A stretch of 64,000 nucleotides of DNA from Paenibacillus vini (GTDB lineage Bacteria > Bacillota > Bacilli > Paenibacillales > Paenibacillaceae). This document shows positions 16,920-26,776 of this stretch, one piece after another. The stretch spans positions 102,707 through 166,706 of the forward strand of contig NZ_BOSL01000014.1 of assembly GCF_018403325.1 (NCBI RefSeq), given 5' to 3'. The notes beneath the pieces were generated by a model. The model was not told the origin of the DNA. It saw only the letters and a program-made list of their open reading frames with translations, and did not search any database. Every line of letters begins with the position of its first letter. The stretch's first letter is position 1. The position numbers and the translations under genes are program-made.

Positions 16920-18353
16920 TTAGTCTTTCTTGACCAACAGTGTGCAGCTCTCCACATGACTGGTTTGCGGGAACATATCGATCGGCTGCACCCATTCGAT
17001 CTGGTAGCCGCCGTCCGTTAATACTTTACAGTCCTTGGCCAGTGTGGAAGGGTTGCAGGACACGTAGACGAACCGCTTCGGCTTCGTGCGGAGCACCGCT
17101 TCAAGGAAGCGCGGGTCCAGACCGGTGCGCGGCGGGTCGGCGACGATGACGTCCGGGGCGTAGCCGGCCTTTGCCCAGCGCGGAAGCAGCTCTTCCGCCT
17201 GGCCCTGGTAGAAGGTCGTATTCGTGCGTCCGTTTCGCGCGGCATTCTCCTTCGCATCCTCCACGGCCTCGGGGATGGACTCGATCCCGCGGATCTCGCG
17301 TGCATAAGGGGCGAGCCACAGGCCGATCGTTCCTGTACCGCAGTAGGCGTCGACCACCGTCTCCCGGCCGGTCAGCTTGGCGGCGGCGCGTACCGATTCG
17401 TACAGCTTCACCGTCTGAATCGGATTAAGCTGGAAGAAGGCGCGCGGGGACAGGGTGAAATCCAGGTCGCCGAGCGACTCCTGGATACTGTCCTCGCCCC
17501 ACAGGATGAACGTCTTATTGCCGAACACGAGCGACGTGTTCTTCGGATTGACGTTCATTGCAATGCTTGTCAGCTCGGGCATCGCGAGCCGGAGCTCCTT
17601 GACAAGCTGCTCGCGCTGCGGCAGCTTGTCGCTTGATGTGACCAGCGTCACCTGCAGCTGGCCGGATTGGAATCCCCAGCGGACGACGATGGTCCGCACC
17701 AGTCCCTGGTTGCTCTTCTCCCGGTACACCGGAATTTGGAGCCGCTGCAGGACATTCCTTGTCCGGTCCACCGCTTCGTTGACCTTCGGATGCTGGATCG
17801 GGCAGCCCGTAATATCGATCAGCCGGTGCGAATCCATGGCGTACAATCCGGCAATCATGCCTTCCTGCTGCATGCCCAATTGGAGCTGGGCCTTGTTGCG
17901 GTAATCCCAAGGATGATCCATGCCGAGAATCGGCTTCATCCGGAGATCCTGAAACCCGGCATACCGGGAGAAGGCTTCGCGGACAATATCCTCTTTGGCA
18001 GCCATTTGTCCTTCATAGGACAGATGCTGAATCTGGCATCCGCCGCAGATGCCGAATACCGGACAAGGGGCGTCAACCCGATGGGGGGAACGCTTCTCGA
18101 TGTCCGTGATTTTGGCGGTGATATATTTTGGCTCCGCACGGATAACCTCGGCCTTGATGACTTCGTCCGGCAAAGCTCCCTGGATGAATACTGCTTTGCG
18201 GCGGTAGTAGCCTACCCCTTCGCCGTTAATGCCAAGCCGCTTGATCGTTACGACGATTATATCGCCGGCCCGAAGCTCCTCCGCCGTTTGCCGGTTGGAG
18301 ATCCGGGAATTGGGCTTGGAATGATATGTCTTTTCGTTCTTGGATTTTTTCAT
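16920..18353 (-). CDS. rlmD: 23S rRNA (uracil-C5)-methyltransferase, RumA/RlmCD family
   Basis: 477 residues. N-terminal TRAM domain (about 27-85), an iron-sulfur motif with C97, C103 and C106 (CPVFGICGGC) plus a later cysteine, then a SAM-dependent fold with VVDAYCGTGTIGLW, DPPRTGLD and the catalytic cysteine in VSCNPSTLAKD. It forms 5-methyluridine in 23S rRNA; in Bacillus the single enzyme (YefA, RlmCD) modifies both U747 and U1939, so the exact site here is inferred. A lysine-rich leader of 20 residues precedes TRAM. Weak GGAG 13 bases before the ATG. Follows the ger operon on the same strand after a 110-base gap. Confidence 0.93.
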   Translation of the reverse strand: MKKSKNEKTYHSKPNSRISNRQTAEELRAGDIIVVTIKRLGINGEGVGYYRRKAVFIQGALPDEVIKAEVIRAEPKYITAKITDIEKRSPHRVDAPCPVFGICGGCQIQHLSYEGQMAAKEDIVREAFSRYAGFQDLRMKPILGMDHPWDYRNKAQLQLGMQQEGMIAGLYAMDSHRLIDITGCPIQHPKVNEAVDRTRNVLQRLQIPVYREKSNQGLVRTIVVRWGFQSGQLQVTLVTSSDKLPQREQLVKELRLAMPELTSIAMNVNPKNTSLVFGNKTFILWGEDSIQESLGDLDFTLSPRAFFQLNPIQTVKLYESVRAAAKLTGRETVVDAYCGTGTIGLWLAPYAREIRGIESIPEAVEDAKENAARNGRTNTTFYQGQAEELLPRWAKAGYAPDVIVADPPRTGLDPRFLEAVLRTKPKRFVYVSCNPSTLAKDCKVLTDGGYQIEWVQPIDMFPQTSHVESCTLLVKKD

Positions 18354-18464
18354 ACTATGATAAATTCTCCATTTTGTTAGTTTTGTCCGACTTAACTATA
18401 CCACGCAAACCGGACGAGCACCATGATTCCTGCGCCCGGACTGGCCGTCAGACGGATGTCAGCA

Positions 18465-18650
18465 TCATCTCAGCCACAGAAATATAAGGAGCAGCACAAG
18501 CGCACCGGACAGATTAATCCATCCGAAGAGTGAAGAATACGTCGCTTCCTTATTCTTGTGTTCGGTTTTGTAAATCCTGCGGTCCACTGTCAGCAACAAC
18601 ATTCCCGACAAAAAGAACATGATGCCGTCGAACCCGATAACCCGAATCAT
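18465..18650 (-). CDS. Small membrane protein at the end of the ger operon (CLC_0170-like)
   Basis: 61 residues with two hydrophobic helices (FDGIMFFLSGMLLLTV and INLSGALVLLLIFLWL) separated by a charged loop. It starts 12 bases after the gerC stop with GGGGGGAAC ahead of the ATG, so it is the fourth gene of the operon. Small two-helix proteins of this kind (named CLC_0170 family) often accompany GerA-type receptor genes; a supporting role in germination receptor assembly, like GerD or GerPx subunits, is only inferred. Confidence 0.75.
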   Translation of the reverse strand: MIRVIGFDGIMFFLSGMLLLTVDRRIYKTEHKNKEATYSSLFGWINLSGALVLLLIFLWLR

Positions 18651-18662
18651 GGATGTTCCCCC

Positions 18663-19874
18663 CTAATTTTTTAATCCGACGCGGCGTATTTTCATATGAA
18701 GCCGAACCTCGACAGGAATGCCGGAATAGATTTTCTCCCAATCCCGTTTTTCGTGGACATGTTGATTCCAGTAAGCCGGTTGACGTGCACGGACGATTTC
18801 CCCGATGCCGAGAATATCCGAATGTTTGGTCTGGGTATCCCGGATCAGCTTATTAACGATTTTAATGCCATCTTCGGCGAAGATTTTCTCAACGAGATCC
18901 AGCTTGTCGGGCGAATCAATCTCCGAAGCCGACCCGAAATGTTCCGAGATCATACCTTCCAATTTAATATTCAGATAAGCTTTGGGAATTCCGTTTTGGA
19001 TTTCAACCTTCATGTTCGTATGCCGCTCCTGGGTTTTTACCATTACGAAGCCCATCTGCGGGACATTGACCAAAACGGAGTACCCGCCGGGGTCCATTCC
19101 TTTGGCCGCCATGAATCCGCCGATTTCGATAGGGCTGGTTGTTCCGACTAGCCGGCCTTCGCTGAAATAAGCCATTCCCTTGATCAATATATTTTCTTTG
19201 CCGCGGATTGAAATGTAGGGGAGATAGCCGTCTTGTCCCCATTTGGATTCCGCAGTCCAAAATACACCCAAATAATCCAAAGGGAATTTGCCGGTCTTCA
19301 CGGACTTCTCTACCATAGACAGCAGGTAAAGGGTAGGAACGCGCTCCAGAGGCGGGGCAACGTCCATGATTTTTGCGGCCTCCCCATCGGATACGAGGAG
19401 CCAGGTTCGGCGTCGGACTTCGGGATTGCGCCGGAGATAATCGTTAAGATCATCGAGTCCCTGTTTTGCGATCGCTTCGCTGATGACGATAACCCGTAAA
19501 TGGATCAAATATCTGGGGTCTGCGATTTGCTGCTGCAAATTGTTCAGTGCATCGTCCAGACTGTGTCCGACCACTTGAACGACCCAAATTGAATTTTGGG
19601 TGCCTTCCCCGCTGGTAGCGCTGCTCGGGCCGAGCGGAACCCGGCCGGGAACGGCAATTTGCGCAGTTATGCGGATCATCTTGTTCGGCAGCTTCCCCTT
19701 TTCATGGGTCACATTGGTTTCCTTTTCCATGGTTTCTGGAGGAGCCTCGTCGATCGCCAAACCGAGAACCAGCGCCCTGTCTTCAATCTCCAGACTGTCC
19801 CAGCACCCCGTCAAGAGTACTCCGCAGCAAACGAAAAGCAGGCTAAGCAGTCCGGTTTTGACAATCTTATTCAT
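18663..19874 (-). CDS. gerC: Spore germination receptor lipoprotein subunit, Ger(x)C family
   Basis: 403 residues. Lipoprotein signal with lipobox LTGC (Cys24) followed by WDSLEIEDRALVLGLAID, the typical start of Ger(x)C proteins. It is a component of a nutrient germination receptor in the inner spore membrane together with GerA and GerB subunits. Its start overlaps the gerB stop by 8 bases. No disruptions are seen. Which nutrient the receptor senses cannot be told from sequence. Confidence 0.95.
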   Translation of the reverse strand: MNKIVKTGLLSLLFVCCGVLLTGCWDSLEIEDRALVLGLAIDEAPPETMEKETNVTHEKGKLPNKMIRITAQIAVPGRVPLGPSSATSGEGTQNSIWVVQVVGHSLDDALNNLQQQIADPRYLIHLRVIVISEAIAKQGLDDLNDYLRRNPEVRRRTWLLVSDGEAAKIMDVAPPLERVPTLYLLSMVEKSVKTGKFPLDYLGVFWTAESKWGQDGYLPYISIRGKENILIKGMAYFSEGRLVGTTSPIEIGGFMAAKGMDPGGYSVLVNVPQMGFVMVKTQERHTNMKVEIQNGIPKAYLNIKLEGMISEHFGSASEIDSPDKLDLVEKIFAEDGIKIVNKLIRDTQTKHSDILGIGEIVRARQPAYWNQHVHEKRDWEKIYSGIPVEVRLHMKIRRVGLKN

Positions 19875-20964
19875 GGGTCACGCCTCCTTTTCGGCGAAGG
19901 AGTGAAATGATAAGCAGCAGAAGAGGATAACAGGTCAGAAATAGTAAACCGCTAAATTCCAAGCTCTGGACGATATTTCGCTCCCGGAATACGTCTTGCG
20001 GCAGCAGGGAAATTCCCAGCAAGACAGGTAGCAAAAACGAAGAGGTAAGGCGCTGATCGGCAAATCGAAACAATTTGCTGAACGCAAAAGAAGCCAGGTA
20101 GTAGCTGGAATATAGCGTGGTGTACACGGTGACGAACCAGATGATGATAAATATGGCGTCAAATCGTTCCAGAACTCCGCCTCCCAAGGAAATGGAACGG
20201 GACAGTTCAAGCGTGGGATAGAGCAACTGCTTAGTCTCTTCGGAACCATAGATGCCGAGGACCGAGAATACCATGAGAATATAGAGTCCGCCGCTGATGA
20301 AAATTCCGTAAGTCCCCGATTTCAGGGCAGATTCGGGCTTTTTCATATAAGGGATTAGAATGGTGACGATAAAAGACCCAAGAAATAAGGAAGCCGCTTG
20401 AAAGAGGCCAGGATTAAATTTCATGGGGGCATTCCCTAGCAGCGGCTGCAGACTCAGTAAATCGATTCTTTTCAAAGAAATCAGCATAAGCAGCAGGTAC
20501 GGAAAAAAGATAAAAGGAAAGTAGAAGATATGGATAAAACTGAACTTGACGATGTCACGCCGGCAGGAAAATGCGGTCGTCAATAAAATCAGGATGATGC
20601 TTACCTCTATCGGCGTTTTACGGAAGACAACGGTTGAGAGGACATCTCCGAATTGACGGGAAGAGAGGGCCGATGAAACAGCAAAGAAGAGGAACAGGAG
20701 CAGATTTGCCGCTTGGGCAGGCCATCTTCCGATGAGCAATTGACCGTATTCAAAAATGCTCTGCCCTTTGAAGCGAAGTCCTAATAAAATGATCAGCCAC
20801 AGCGGAACCAGTGCGGCCGCGAGACCGCACAAAGTCATTAGCGGGGCGCCGCTTCCTGCGGCTTCGGCCATCGACCTGGGAAAGCTAAGCACGCCTACCC
20901 CGAATGTTGTACTAGCGACGACGATCGCGGTTTGGGTCGTTGAGATTTTCTGCTTCCTGTTCAT
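19867..20964 (-). CDS. gerB: Spore germination receptor subunit, GerB family (APC-type)
   Basis: 365 residues with about ten membrane helices, related to amino acid/polyamine permeases; starts MNRKQKISTTQTAIVVASTTFGVGVLSFPR. The B subunit is thought to bind the germinant. The start is taken at 20964 with AAGGAGAA just ahead; the in-frame extension of 24 codons is rejected because the family begins here and that DNA is the end of gerA. gerA and gerB overlap by 53 bases. Confidence 0.94.
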   Translation of the reverse strand: MNRKQKISTTQTAIVVASTTFGVGVLSFPRSMAEAAGSGAPLMTLCGLAAALVPLWLIILLGLRFKGQSIFEYGQLLIGRWPAQAANLLLFLFFAVSSALSSRQFGDVLSTVVFRKTPIEVSIILILLTTAFSCRRDIVKFSFIHIFYFPFIFFPYLLLMLISLKRIDLLSLQPLLGNAPMKFNPGLFQAASLFLGSFIVTILIPYMKKPESALKSGTYGIFISGGLYILMVFSVLGIYGSEETKQLLYPTLELSRSISLGGGVLERFDAIFIIIWFVTVYTTLYSSYYLASFAFSKLFRFADQRLTSSFLLPVLLGISLLPQDVFRERNIVQSLEFSGLLFLTCYPLLLLIISLLRRKGGVTHE

Positions 20965-22582
20965 TGGAATTCTCCTTCGACTGGAATATGCCATCGATGT
21001 AGGATTGTGTTTCCCCGTAAGGCGATCGGGTGGCATCGACCGGATGAAGATGGGAGGGACGTCGGTTCATCCACCATAGTGGTGCTCTGAACAGCGTGTC
21101 GGTCAGCCTCTCCCTCATGCCGGTAAGGAGGGTGAAGAGGTACGGCTTTCCGAACGACTCCAGATAGAGCAAATGGTTAATGATGAGAACGGTACCGATC
21201 ATGACACCGTAGAGGCCGAACAGCCCCGCCAAAAAAATCAGCGGAAAGCGGAGCATCCGGAGCGCGATAGCTACGTTATAAGCAGGCGTGGCAAACGAGC
21301 CAATCGTGGTCAGAGCAACGATTACGACGGTGATGGGGCTGGCCAGTCCGGCAGATACCGCAGCTTGTCCGATGACCAGCACACCGACGATGGACAGGGC
21401 CCCGCCGATCATTTGCGGCAGGCGAATCGTCGCTTCTCGCAGAATCTCCATGGAAACTTCCATGATGAAGACTTCAAGCACGGCAGGAAAAGGTACGCCG
21501 GCCCGTCCGCCCGATATCGCCACGGCAAAATCGGTGGGCAATAGCTCGGGATTATATGAAATTACCGAAACGTACAGTGAAGGGAAGAACAAGGAGAACA
21601 ACAGAGCGATCAGCCTTATGAATCGGACAAGGCTTCCGATGATGAATCGTTCGGAATAGTCGTCGATGGTCTGGAAGAATTGATCGAGCAGAGCCGGGAT
21701 GATCAGAGCGAAGGAGGAGCCGTCAACCATAATGACGACGCGGCCTTCCAGCAAGGCGGCGACAGTTTTATCGGGCCGTTCCGTGTTCTGGATTTGCGGA
21801 AACGGCGAAATCGGCTGATCCTCGATAAACTGCTCGATGTAACCCGCATCGATGATACCGTCGAAATTGATTTTGGAAATCCGCAGCATCACCTCCGCCA
21901 CGAGCTCCGGATCCGTGATGCCTTGGATATAGCAGACGGCGACACGGGATTGGGTCCGCTGCCCGACCGGCCCGGTTTCGATCTTGAGATCCGGAGTTTG
22001 CAGCCGGTACCGGATCAGCGACAGGTTAGTGTCGAGCAGTTCGATGAAGCCCTCGCGTGCGCCGCGGATTACTTGTTCGGTCTGGGGCTGTTCGATGCCC
22101 CGTTTTTCAATTTGGCGCATGGCAAAGGCCATCGACTGTTCGCATTGGTCCAGAAGCAGTACCACGAAGCCGGAAGAGACCAAATCGAAGACCCTGGATA
22201 TTTCGGAGCACTTTTGGCCATCGCTGATATAGATCGTTTCGTTCCAGAGCCGGTCGAGCAGATGCTCCCTTAAGGGCTCTTCATCTTTAATTTCGGGTTC
22301 CTGCCATTGCATAAGCGGCTTTAGTACGTTCTCCCGAATGCCGTTCTGGTCGGTCATCGAGGACAGGAAAACAAGGGCCGCCTTGAATCGGTTCGCAATG
22401 AGAAAATTACGCACGCTAAGGTCGCCATTGACGCCGATCGCTTGTTCAATCTTGGCCAGATTATCGTCAAGCGAAGGGCTCAAAGGGAGGGAGAAGCCCC
22501 GGCTAGCGGCGGCTTCCCCGGAACCGGAAGAGCTATTCTCTTGATCTTTATAGGCCCGATAGGTCTCGCTCCACTTTTTCAC
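20912..22582 (-). CDS. gerA: Spore germination receptor subunit, GerA family
   Basis: 556 residues. A soluble N-terminal domain (about 40-290) with IQGITDPELVAEVMLRI, DGIIDAGYIEQFIED and GRVVIMVDGS motifs, then four to five membrane helices and PFPAVLEVFIMEVSMEILREA, typical of GerAA proteins. The GTG at 22582 is chosen over the TTG five codons upstream because GGAGG lies 8 bases ahead of it and overlaps the TTG. First gene of gerA-gerB-gerC-small membrane protein. No clear sigma-G promoter could be assigned in the short divergent region to recQ. Confidence 0.94.
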   Translation of the reverse strand: MKKWSETYRAYKDQENSSSGSGEAAASRGFSLPLSPSLDDNLAKIEQAIGVNGDLSVRNFLIANRFKAALVFLSSMTDQNGIRENVLKPLMQWQEPEIKDEEPLREHLLDRLWNETIYISDGQKCSEISRVFDLVSSGFVVLLLDQCEQSMAFAMRQIEKRGIEQPQTEQVIRGAREGFIELLDTNLSLIRYRLQTPDLKIETGPVGQRTQSRVAVCYIQGITDPELVAEVMLRISKINFDGIIDAGYIEQFIEDQPISPFPQIQNTERPDKTVAALLEGRVVIMVDGSSFALIIPALLDQFFQTIDDYSERFIIGSLVRFIRLIALLFSLFFPSLYVSVISYNPELLPTDFAVAISGGRAGVPFPAVLEVFIMEVSMEILREATIRLPQMIGGALSIVGVLVIGQAAVSAGLASPITVVIVALTTIGSFATPAYNVAIALRMLRFPLIFLAGLFGLYGVMIGTVLIINHLLYLESFGKPYLFTLLTGMRERLTDTLFRAPLWWMNRRPSHLHPVDATRSPYGETQSYIDGIFQSKENSNEQEAENLNDPNRDRRR

Positions 22583-22791
22583 GGCGTATTCCTCCAATAA
22601 AATAAGGACCCTCTCTTAACGGGTTAAAGTATATAATAGTAAGTGTGGATAAGGGACGGGCACTTTATGTACCCGGTGTGCAATTTGGCTGTATTAAACC
22701 GCAAAAGTTGCCCATTGTTTCAGGGCCCGGTACAATAAAATGCAACACTTGAGAGTTTAGAATATCTATAAGATATAAGGAGTTTAGTTCA

Positions 22792-24636
22792 ATGAATGCT
22801 CAAACCACCCGTCTGGAACAAGCGCAGCTGCTGCTGCAAAAATATTACGGGTATCCCGATTTCCGAGAAGGACAGCGAAAAATCGTCGCCAGCATGCTGG
22901 ATGGAGCCGATACGCTAGGCATTATGCCCACTGGTGGAGGCAAGTCGATTTGTTACCAGATCCCGGCGCTGCTGCAGCCCGGGTTGACGCTGGTCGTGTC
23001 CCCGTTGATCTCGTTGATGAAAGACCAGGTGGATGCGCTCATCGCAATGGGGATTCCGGCCGCTTATATTAACAGCACCTTGTCCGGCAAAGAGGTGAAC
23101 GACCGCATCCGCGCCGCTAAGCGAGGCGATTTGAAGCTGCTCTACGTCGCGCCGGAACGGCTGGAGCTGGACTGGTTCCGCGAGGAGATGAGCGGGCTGG
23201 AAATTTCCTGTGTAGCCGTCGATGAGGCCCACTGCGTCTCGCAGTGGGGACATGATTTCCGGACGAGCTATCTGGCGGTCTCACCCTTTGTGAACGGACT
23301 GCCGCGCCGCCCGATTCTGGCGGCCTTTACGGCGACCGCGACGCCGGAAGTCAAAGAGGACATGATCCGCCTGCTCAGGCTGAACGATCCGTCTGTCTTT
23401 GTAACCGGCCTGGGCCGGGATAATCTGGCCATGTCGGTGCTGCGGGGCGAAAACAAGCGTGAATTCATCATGAATTACGCGGAAACGCACGGGCATCAAC
23501 CCGGCATCATCTATGCCGCGACCCGAAAAGAGGTCGACGATCTGTACGGACGTTTGCGGGAAAACGGCATACCGGCAGGGCGCTATCATGCCGGTATGTC
23601 CGACCGTGAACGGGAGGAGAGCCAGGAAGCGTTCCTCTATGACGATATCCGGGTGATGGTTGCGACCAACGCTTTCGGAATGGGGATCGATAAATCGAAT
23701 GTGCGTTACGTGATTCATTTCAATATGCCGAAAAATATGGAGGCATACGTTCAGGAAGCGGGCCGGGCCGGGCGGGACGGCGAACCGAGCGAGTGTATTC
23801 TGCTGTTCAGCCCGCAGGACATCATGACGCAAAAATTCCTGATCGAGCAGAACCCGCAGGATGAAGACCGTAAACGCAATGAGTACCGGAAGCTTCAGCA
23901 GATGATAGAGTACTGCTATTCCACGAGTTGCCTGCGCTGGGGGATGCTCGATTATTTTGGCGAAGCCCATAACCGGGATGTCTGCGGCATTTGCAGCTCC
24001 TGCCGGGACGAGCGGGAGCTCGTCGATATGACGGTGGATGCGCAGATCGTATTCTCGTGCATTCACCGGATGAGAGAGCGCTTCGGAGTTTCCCTGGTGT
24101 CTTCGGTGCTCAAGGGCTCCCAGAACAAAAAGGTGCTCCAATACGGCTTTGACGGTCTGCCGACCTACGGTATGATGCGCCGCAGAACCGAGAAGGAAAT
24201 CTCCGAGCTGATCAACGTGTTTATCGCGGAAGGATATCTTGCCCTGTCCGAAGGGCAATATCCGATTGTCCGCCTGCAGCCGTTGGCGGGAGATGTTCTG
24301 CGAGGCCAGCATCAGGTCATGATGCGTGCGCCGGAGCCGGCCGCAGCCAATGCGGCATCCCGCACCAGAGGTTCCCGCCGGCGGGGCGCCGCTTACGACG
24401 ATGGTCCTTCAGCGGTTAATGAAACGGTATTCGAGCAATTGCGGCTGATCCGGCGTGATTTGGCCGAGAAGGACCGGGTTCCCTCGTACATTATTTTCAA
24501 CGATGCGACCTTGCGCGAAATGAGCATGATCTGCCCGACAAGCGAGGCCGAAATGCTGCGGATTAAAGGTGTAGGGGAAGTCAAATACCGCAAATACGGC
24601 TTGCCGTTCCTCGAGTTTTTTCAAAATATGGAATAG
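22792..24636 (+). CDS. recQ: ATP-dependent DNA helicase RecQ
   Basis: 614 residues. 3'-5' helicase in recombination and replication-fork repair. Walker A TGGGKS (47-52), DEAH box near 144 in VDEAHCVSQWGHDFR, motif VI EAGRAGRDGEPS, a zinc-binding RQC region with CYSTSCLRW and CGICSSC, and a C-terminal HRDC domain (about 540-610, DLAEKDRVPSYIIFNDATLREM). A basic linker (RTRGSRRRGA) precedes HRDC. RBS TAAGGAG. The next gene starts 11 bases later, so they are co-transcribed. Confidence 0.96.
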   Translation: MNAQTTRLEQAQLLLQKYYGYPDFREGQRKIVASMLDGADTLGIMPTGGGKSICYQIPALLQPGLTLVVSPLISLMKDQVDALIAMGIPAAYINSTLSGKEVNDRIRAAKRGDLKLLYVAPERLELDWFREEMSGLEISCVAVDEAHCVSQWGHDFRTSYLAVSPFVNGLPRRPILAAFTATATPEVKEDMIRLLRLNDPSVFVTGLGRDNLAMSVLRGENKREFIMNYAETHGHQPGIIYAATRKEVDDLYGRLRENGIPAGRYHAGMSDREREESQEAFLYDDIRVMVATNAFGMGIDKSNVRYVIHFNMPKNMEAYVQEAGRAGRDGEPSECILLFSPQDIMTQKFLIEQNPQDEDRKRNEYRKLQQMIEYCYSTSCLRWGMLDYFGEAHNRDVCGICSSCRDERELVDMTVDAQIVFSCIHRMRERFGVSLVSSVLKGSQNKKVLQYGFDGLPTYGMMRRRTEKEISELINVFIAEGYLALSEGQYPIVRLQPLAGDVLRGQHQVMMRAPEPAAANAASRTRGSRRRGAAYDDGPSAVNETVFEQLRLIRRDLAEKDRVPSYIIFNDATLREMSMICPTSEAEMLRIKGVGEVKYRKYGLPFLEFFQNME

Positions 24637-24647
24637 GGTTGTGAACG

Positions 24648-26420
24648 ATGAAAGTTATTTTAGCTACATTAAACGCGAAATATATCCACACTTCACTGGC
24701 GATTCGACTGCTCAAAGCCTATAGCGGCGGTGAGTTCGATATCGATTTGGCAGAGTATACGATCAAGGATCCGGTGTTGAACATCGTATCCGATTTATAT
24801 ATGAAGCGGCCGGACGTGATCGGCTTTTCCTGTTATATCTGGAACATCGAAGAGACGATCAAGGTTATCGATATGCTGAAAAAGGTGCTGCCCGATACGG
24901 CGATCGTGTTGGGCGGGCCCGAGGTTTCCTATGACACGGCATATTGGATGGAGCGGGTGAAAAGTATTGATTATATCGTGATGGGTGACGGCGAAGAGAC
25001 GTTCCATCACCTGCTGCAGGAGCTGTCCGGAGAACGCAAATTCCATTATGTATTCGGTGCGGCTTACCGGAAAGACGGAGAAGTTAGGGTTAATCCGGCC
25101 CGTCCGAAATCCGATCTAGACACACTGCCGTCGCCGCACCGGTTTCCGGAAGATATTCCGGATCTGGGCAAACGGATCGTCTACTTTGAGACAAGCCGGG
25201 GCTGTCCGTTCAATTGCCAGTTCTGCCTGTCCAGCATTGAGGTGGGCGTGCGTTATTACGATATTGAACGGGTAAAATCGGATATTCTGTATCTGATCGA
25301 ACACGGTGCCAAAACGATCAAATTTCTGGATCGGACCTTCAACATCAACCGCAGCTACGCTATGGAAATGTTCGAGTTCCTGATCAACAATCACGGCGGC
25401 TGCGTATTCCAATTTGAAATCACGGCCGATATCATGCGGCCCGAGGTATTGGATTACTTGGCGGAGAACGCTCCGCCGGGCATCTTCCGGTTCGAAATTG
25501 GGGTCCAGTCGACAAACGATAACACCAATGAACTCGTTAAGCGACGTCAAAACTTTACCAAGCTGACGAGGACCGTCATGAAAATCAAGAACAGCGGAAA
25601 AATTGATCAGCATCTCGACCTGATCGCCGGGCTGCCCGAGGAGGATTACGCTTCTTTCCGTAAAACATTCAACGACGTATTTGCCATGCGTCCTGAGGAA
25701 TTGCAGCTCGGGTTCCTGAAAATGCTGCGCGGTACGGGGCTTAGGAATGACGCCGCCAAGTACAATTACACTTATATGGATCATGCCCCTTATGAAATTC
25801 TGGGTAACGATATTATGCCTTTCTCCGATATCGTCCGGCTGAAGCGTTTGGAGGATGTGCTGGAGAAATATTGGAACGACCACCGGATGGACAATACGAT
25901 GGAGTATTTGATTACCCGGGAGTTCGAATCGCCGTTCGATTTCTTTCAGGAATTGGGAGATTTCTGGGAAGGACAGGGGTGGCAGCGAATCGGCCATCAG
26001 CTGGAGGATTTGTTTACCCGGCTCTATGAGTTCCTGGAATGGCGCGGCATGAAGCAGCCGGAGATCGTGCTCGGTCTGATGAAGCTGGACTATTTCCTGG
26101 GTCACAAGTACAAGCCGCGCAAAATCTGGTGGGAAGACCGGATCGACAAACCGCGGCGGACCGCTTATTTCAAGGCTTTAACCGAGCGTCCGGCCGAAGT
26201 GTCTCCGGAGTTTGCGGCGCTTGATCTCGGCGAGCGGGAATTGCAAAAATGCGCTGTTCTGGACGAGCTTCCTTTTTCGCTTACGGATGTATTGGAAGGC
26301 AAAACGGACTTCGAAGAACGACAGGAAGGCACGCTGTTAGTTGTGTTGTACCAGCAGGATGATGCCGGCCATCAGAAGCCGGTCTACTATACGATGCCGG
26401 TTACTTCGGCTCTAGCGTAA
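24648..26420 (+). CDS. B12-binding-domain radical SAM protein with DUF4080
   Basis: 590 residues. N-terminal cobalamin-binding-like Rossmann domain (about 1-145), radical SAM core with SRGCPFNCQFC (C186, C190, C193) and a C-terminal DUF4080 region of about 200 residues. The cobalamin-binding His is not evident from the D-x-H-x-x-G pattern, as is common in this subfamily. Such proteins often act as methyltransferases or in RNA/cofactor modification; substrate unknown. Located directly behind recQ (11-base gap) and likely in the same transcript. Confidence 0.88.
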   Translation: MKVILATLNAKYIHTSLAIRLLKAYSGGEFDIDLAEYTIKDPVLNIVSDLYMKRPDVIGFSCYIWNIEETIKVIDMLKKVLPDTAIVLGGPEVSYDTAYWMERVKSIDYIVMGDGEETFHHLLQELSGERKFHYVFGAAYRKDGEVRVNPARPKSDLDTLPSPHRFPEDIPDLGKRIVYFETSRGCPFNCQFCLSSIEVGVRYYDIERVKSDILYLIEHGAKTIKFLDRTFNINRSYAMEMFEFLINNHGGCVFQFEITADIMRPEVLDYLAENAPPGIFRFEIGVQSTNDNTNELVKRRQNFTKLTRTVMKIKNSGKIDQHLDLIAGLPEEDYASFRKTFNDVFAMRPEELQLGFLKMLRGTGLRNDAAKYNYTYMDHAPYEILGNDIMPFSDIVRLKRLEDVLEKYWNDHRMDNTMEYLITREFESPFDFFQELGDFWEGQGWQRIGHQLEDLFTRLYEFLEWRGMKQPEIVLGLMKLDYFLGHKYKPRKIWWEDRIDKPRRTAYFKALTERPAEVSPEFAALDLGERELQKCAVLDELPFSLTDVLEGKTDFEERQEGTLLVVLYQQDDAGHQKPVYYTMPVTSALA

Positions 26421-26538
26421 GGAGTATAGTTTCTCTATTTTGCCGTCGTCTGATCCTGTTACATCATTCAGGCTAAAGCGGGGAATGGCTTAATATCCGG
26501 CGCAGCCGGCGCAGGCATAAGCCTATGTATTGGAATGG

Positions 26539-26556
26539 CCCAGTCAATCGACTGGG
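26539..26556 (+). terminator. Short hairpin after the radical SAM gene
   Basis: cccagtc-aatc-gactggg, a 7-bp stem followed by TTTG. It lies 120 bases past the stop and 46 bases before the small YjcZ-type gene. Weak T run, so function as a terminator is uncertain. Confidence 0.35.
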
Positions 26557-26601
26557 TTTGGAATAGAATAGGGTGTACTCTAAACCAAAGGAGGAATCCC
26601 T

Positions 26602-26733
26602 GTGAGTGGTGTAGTTGGTGGAAACGTTGGATGCGGCGGCGGAGGTTACCCAGGCGGTATTTTTACTTCAACAGGTGCCATTCTGGTACTGTTCATTTTG
26701 CTCGTGATCATCTCCAGAGCATTCGTATTGTAA
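26602..26733 (+). CDS. YjcZ family small sporulation protein
   Basis: 43 residues from a GTG: MSGVVGGNVGCGGGGYPGGI, then a single hydrophobic helix GAILVLFILLVIISRAF. The Gly-rich start and C-terminal helix with an IISRAF-type ending match the YjcZ/YhfM-like sporulation peptide family. A near-perfect AAAGGAGGAAT lies 6 bases ahead. Peptides of this kind are made in sporulating cells and found in spores; precise role unknown. A hairpin follows. Confidence 0.9.
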   Translation: MSGVVGGNVGCGGGGYPGGIFTSTGAILVLFILLVIISRAFVL

Positions 26734-26748
26734 GATAAATTTCTGATT

Positions 26749-26776
26749 TCCCGCTTAGCCTTCGGGCTCGGCGGGA
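26749..26776 (+). terminator. Hairpin terminator after the YjcZ-type gene
   Basis: tcccgc-(tt)-agcc-ttc-ggct-(cg)-gcggga, followed by CTTTCTATTT. It starts 16 bases after the stop. Confidence 0.7.

Noticed and set aside
21680-22273. Long plus-strand frame opposite gerA (197 codons)
   Set aside because: It is antisense to an intact GerA gene, lacks a ribosome binding site and shows no recognisable domain; a shadow of the real frame.
23281-24312. 343-codon minus-strand frame inside recQ
   Set aside because: Fully antisense to the RecQ helicase and without motif or RBS.
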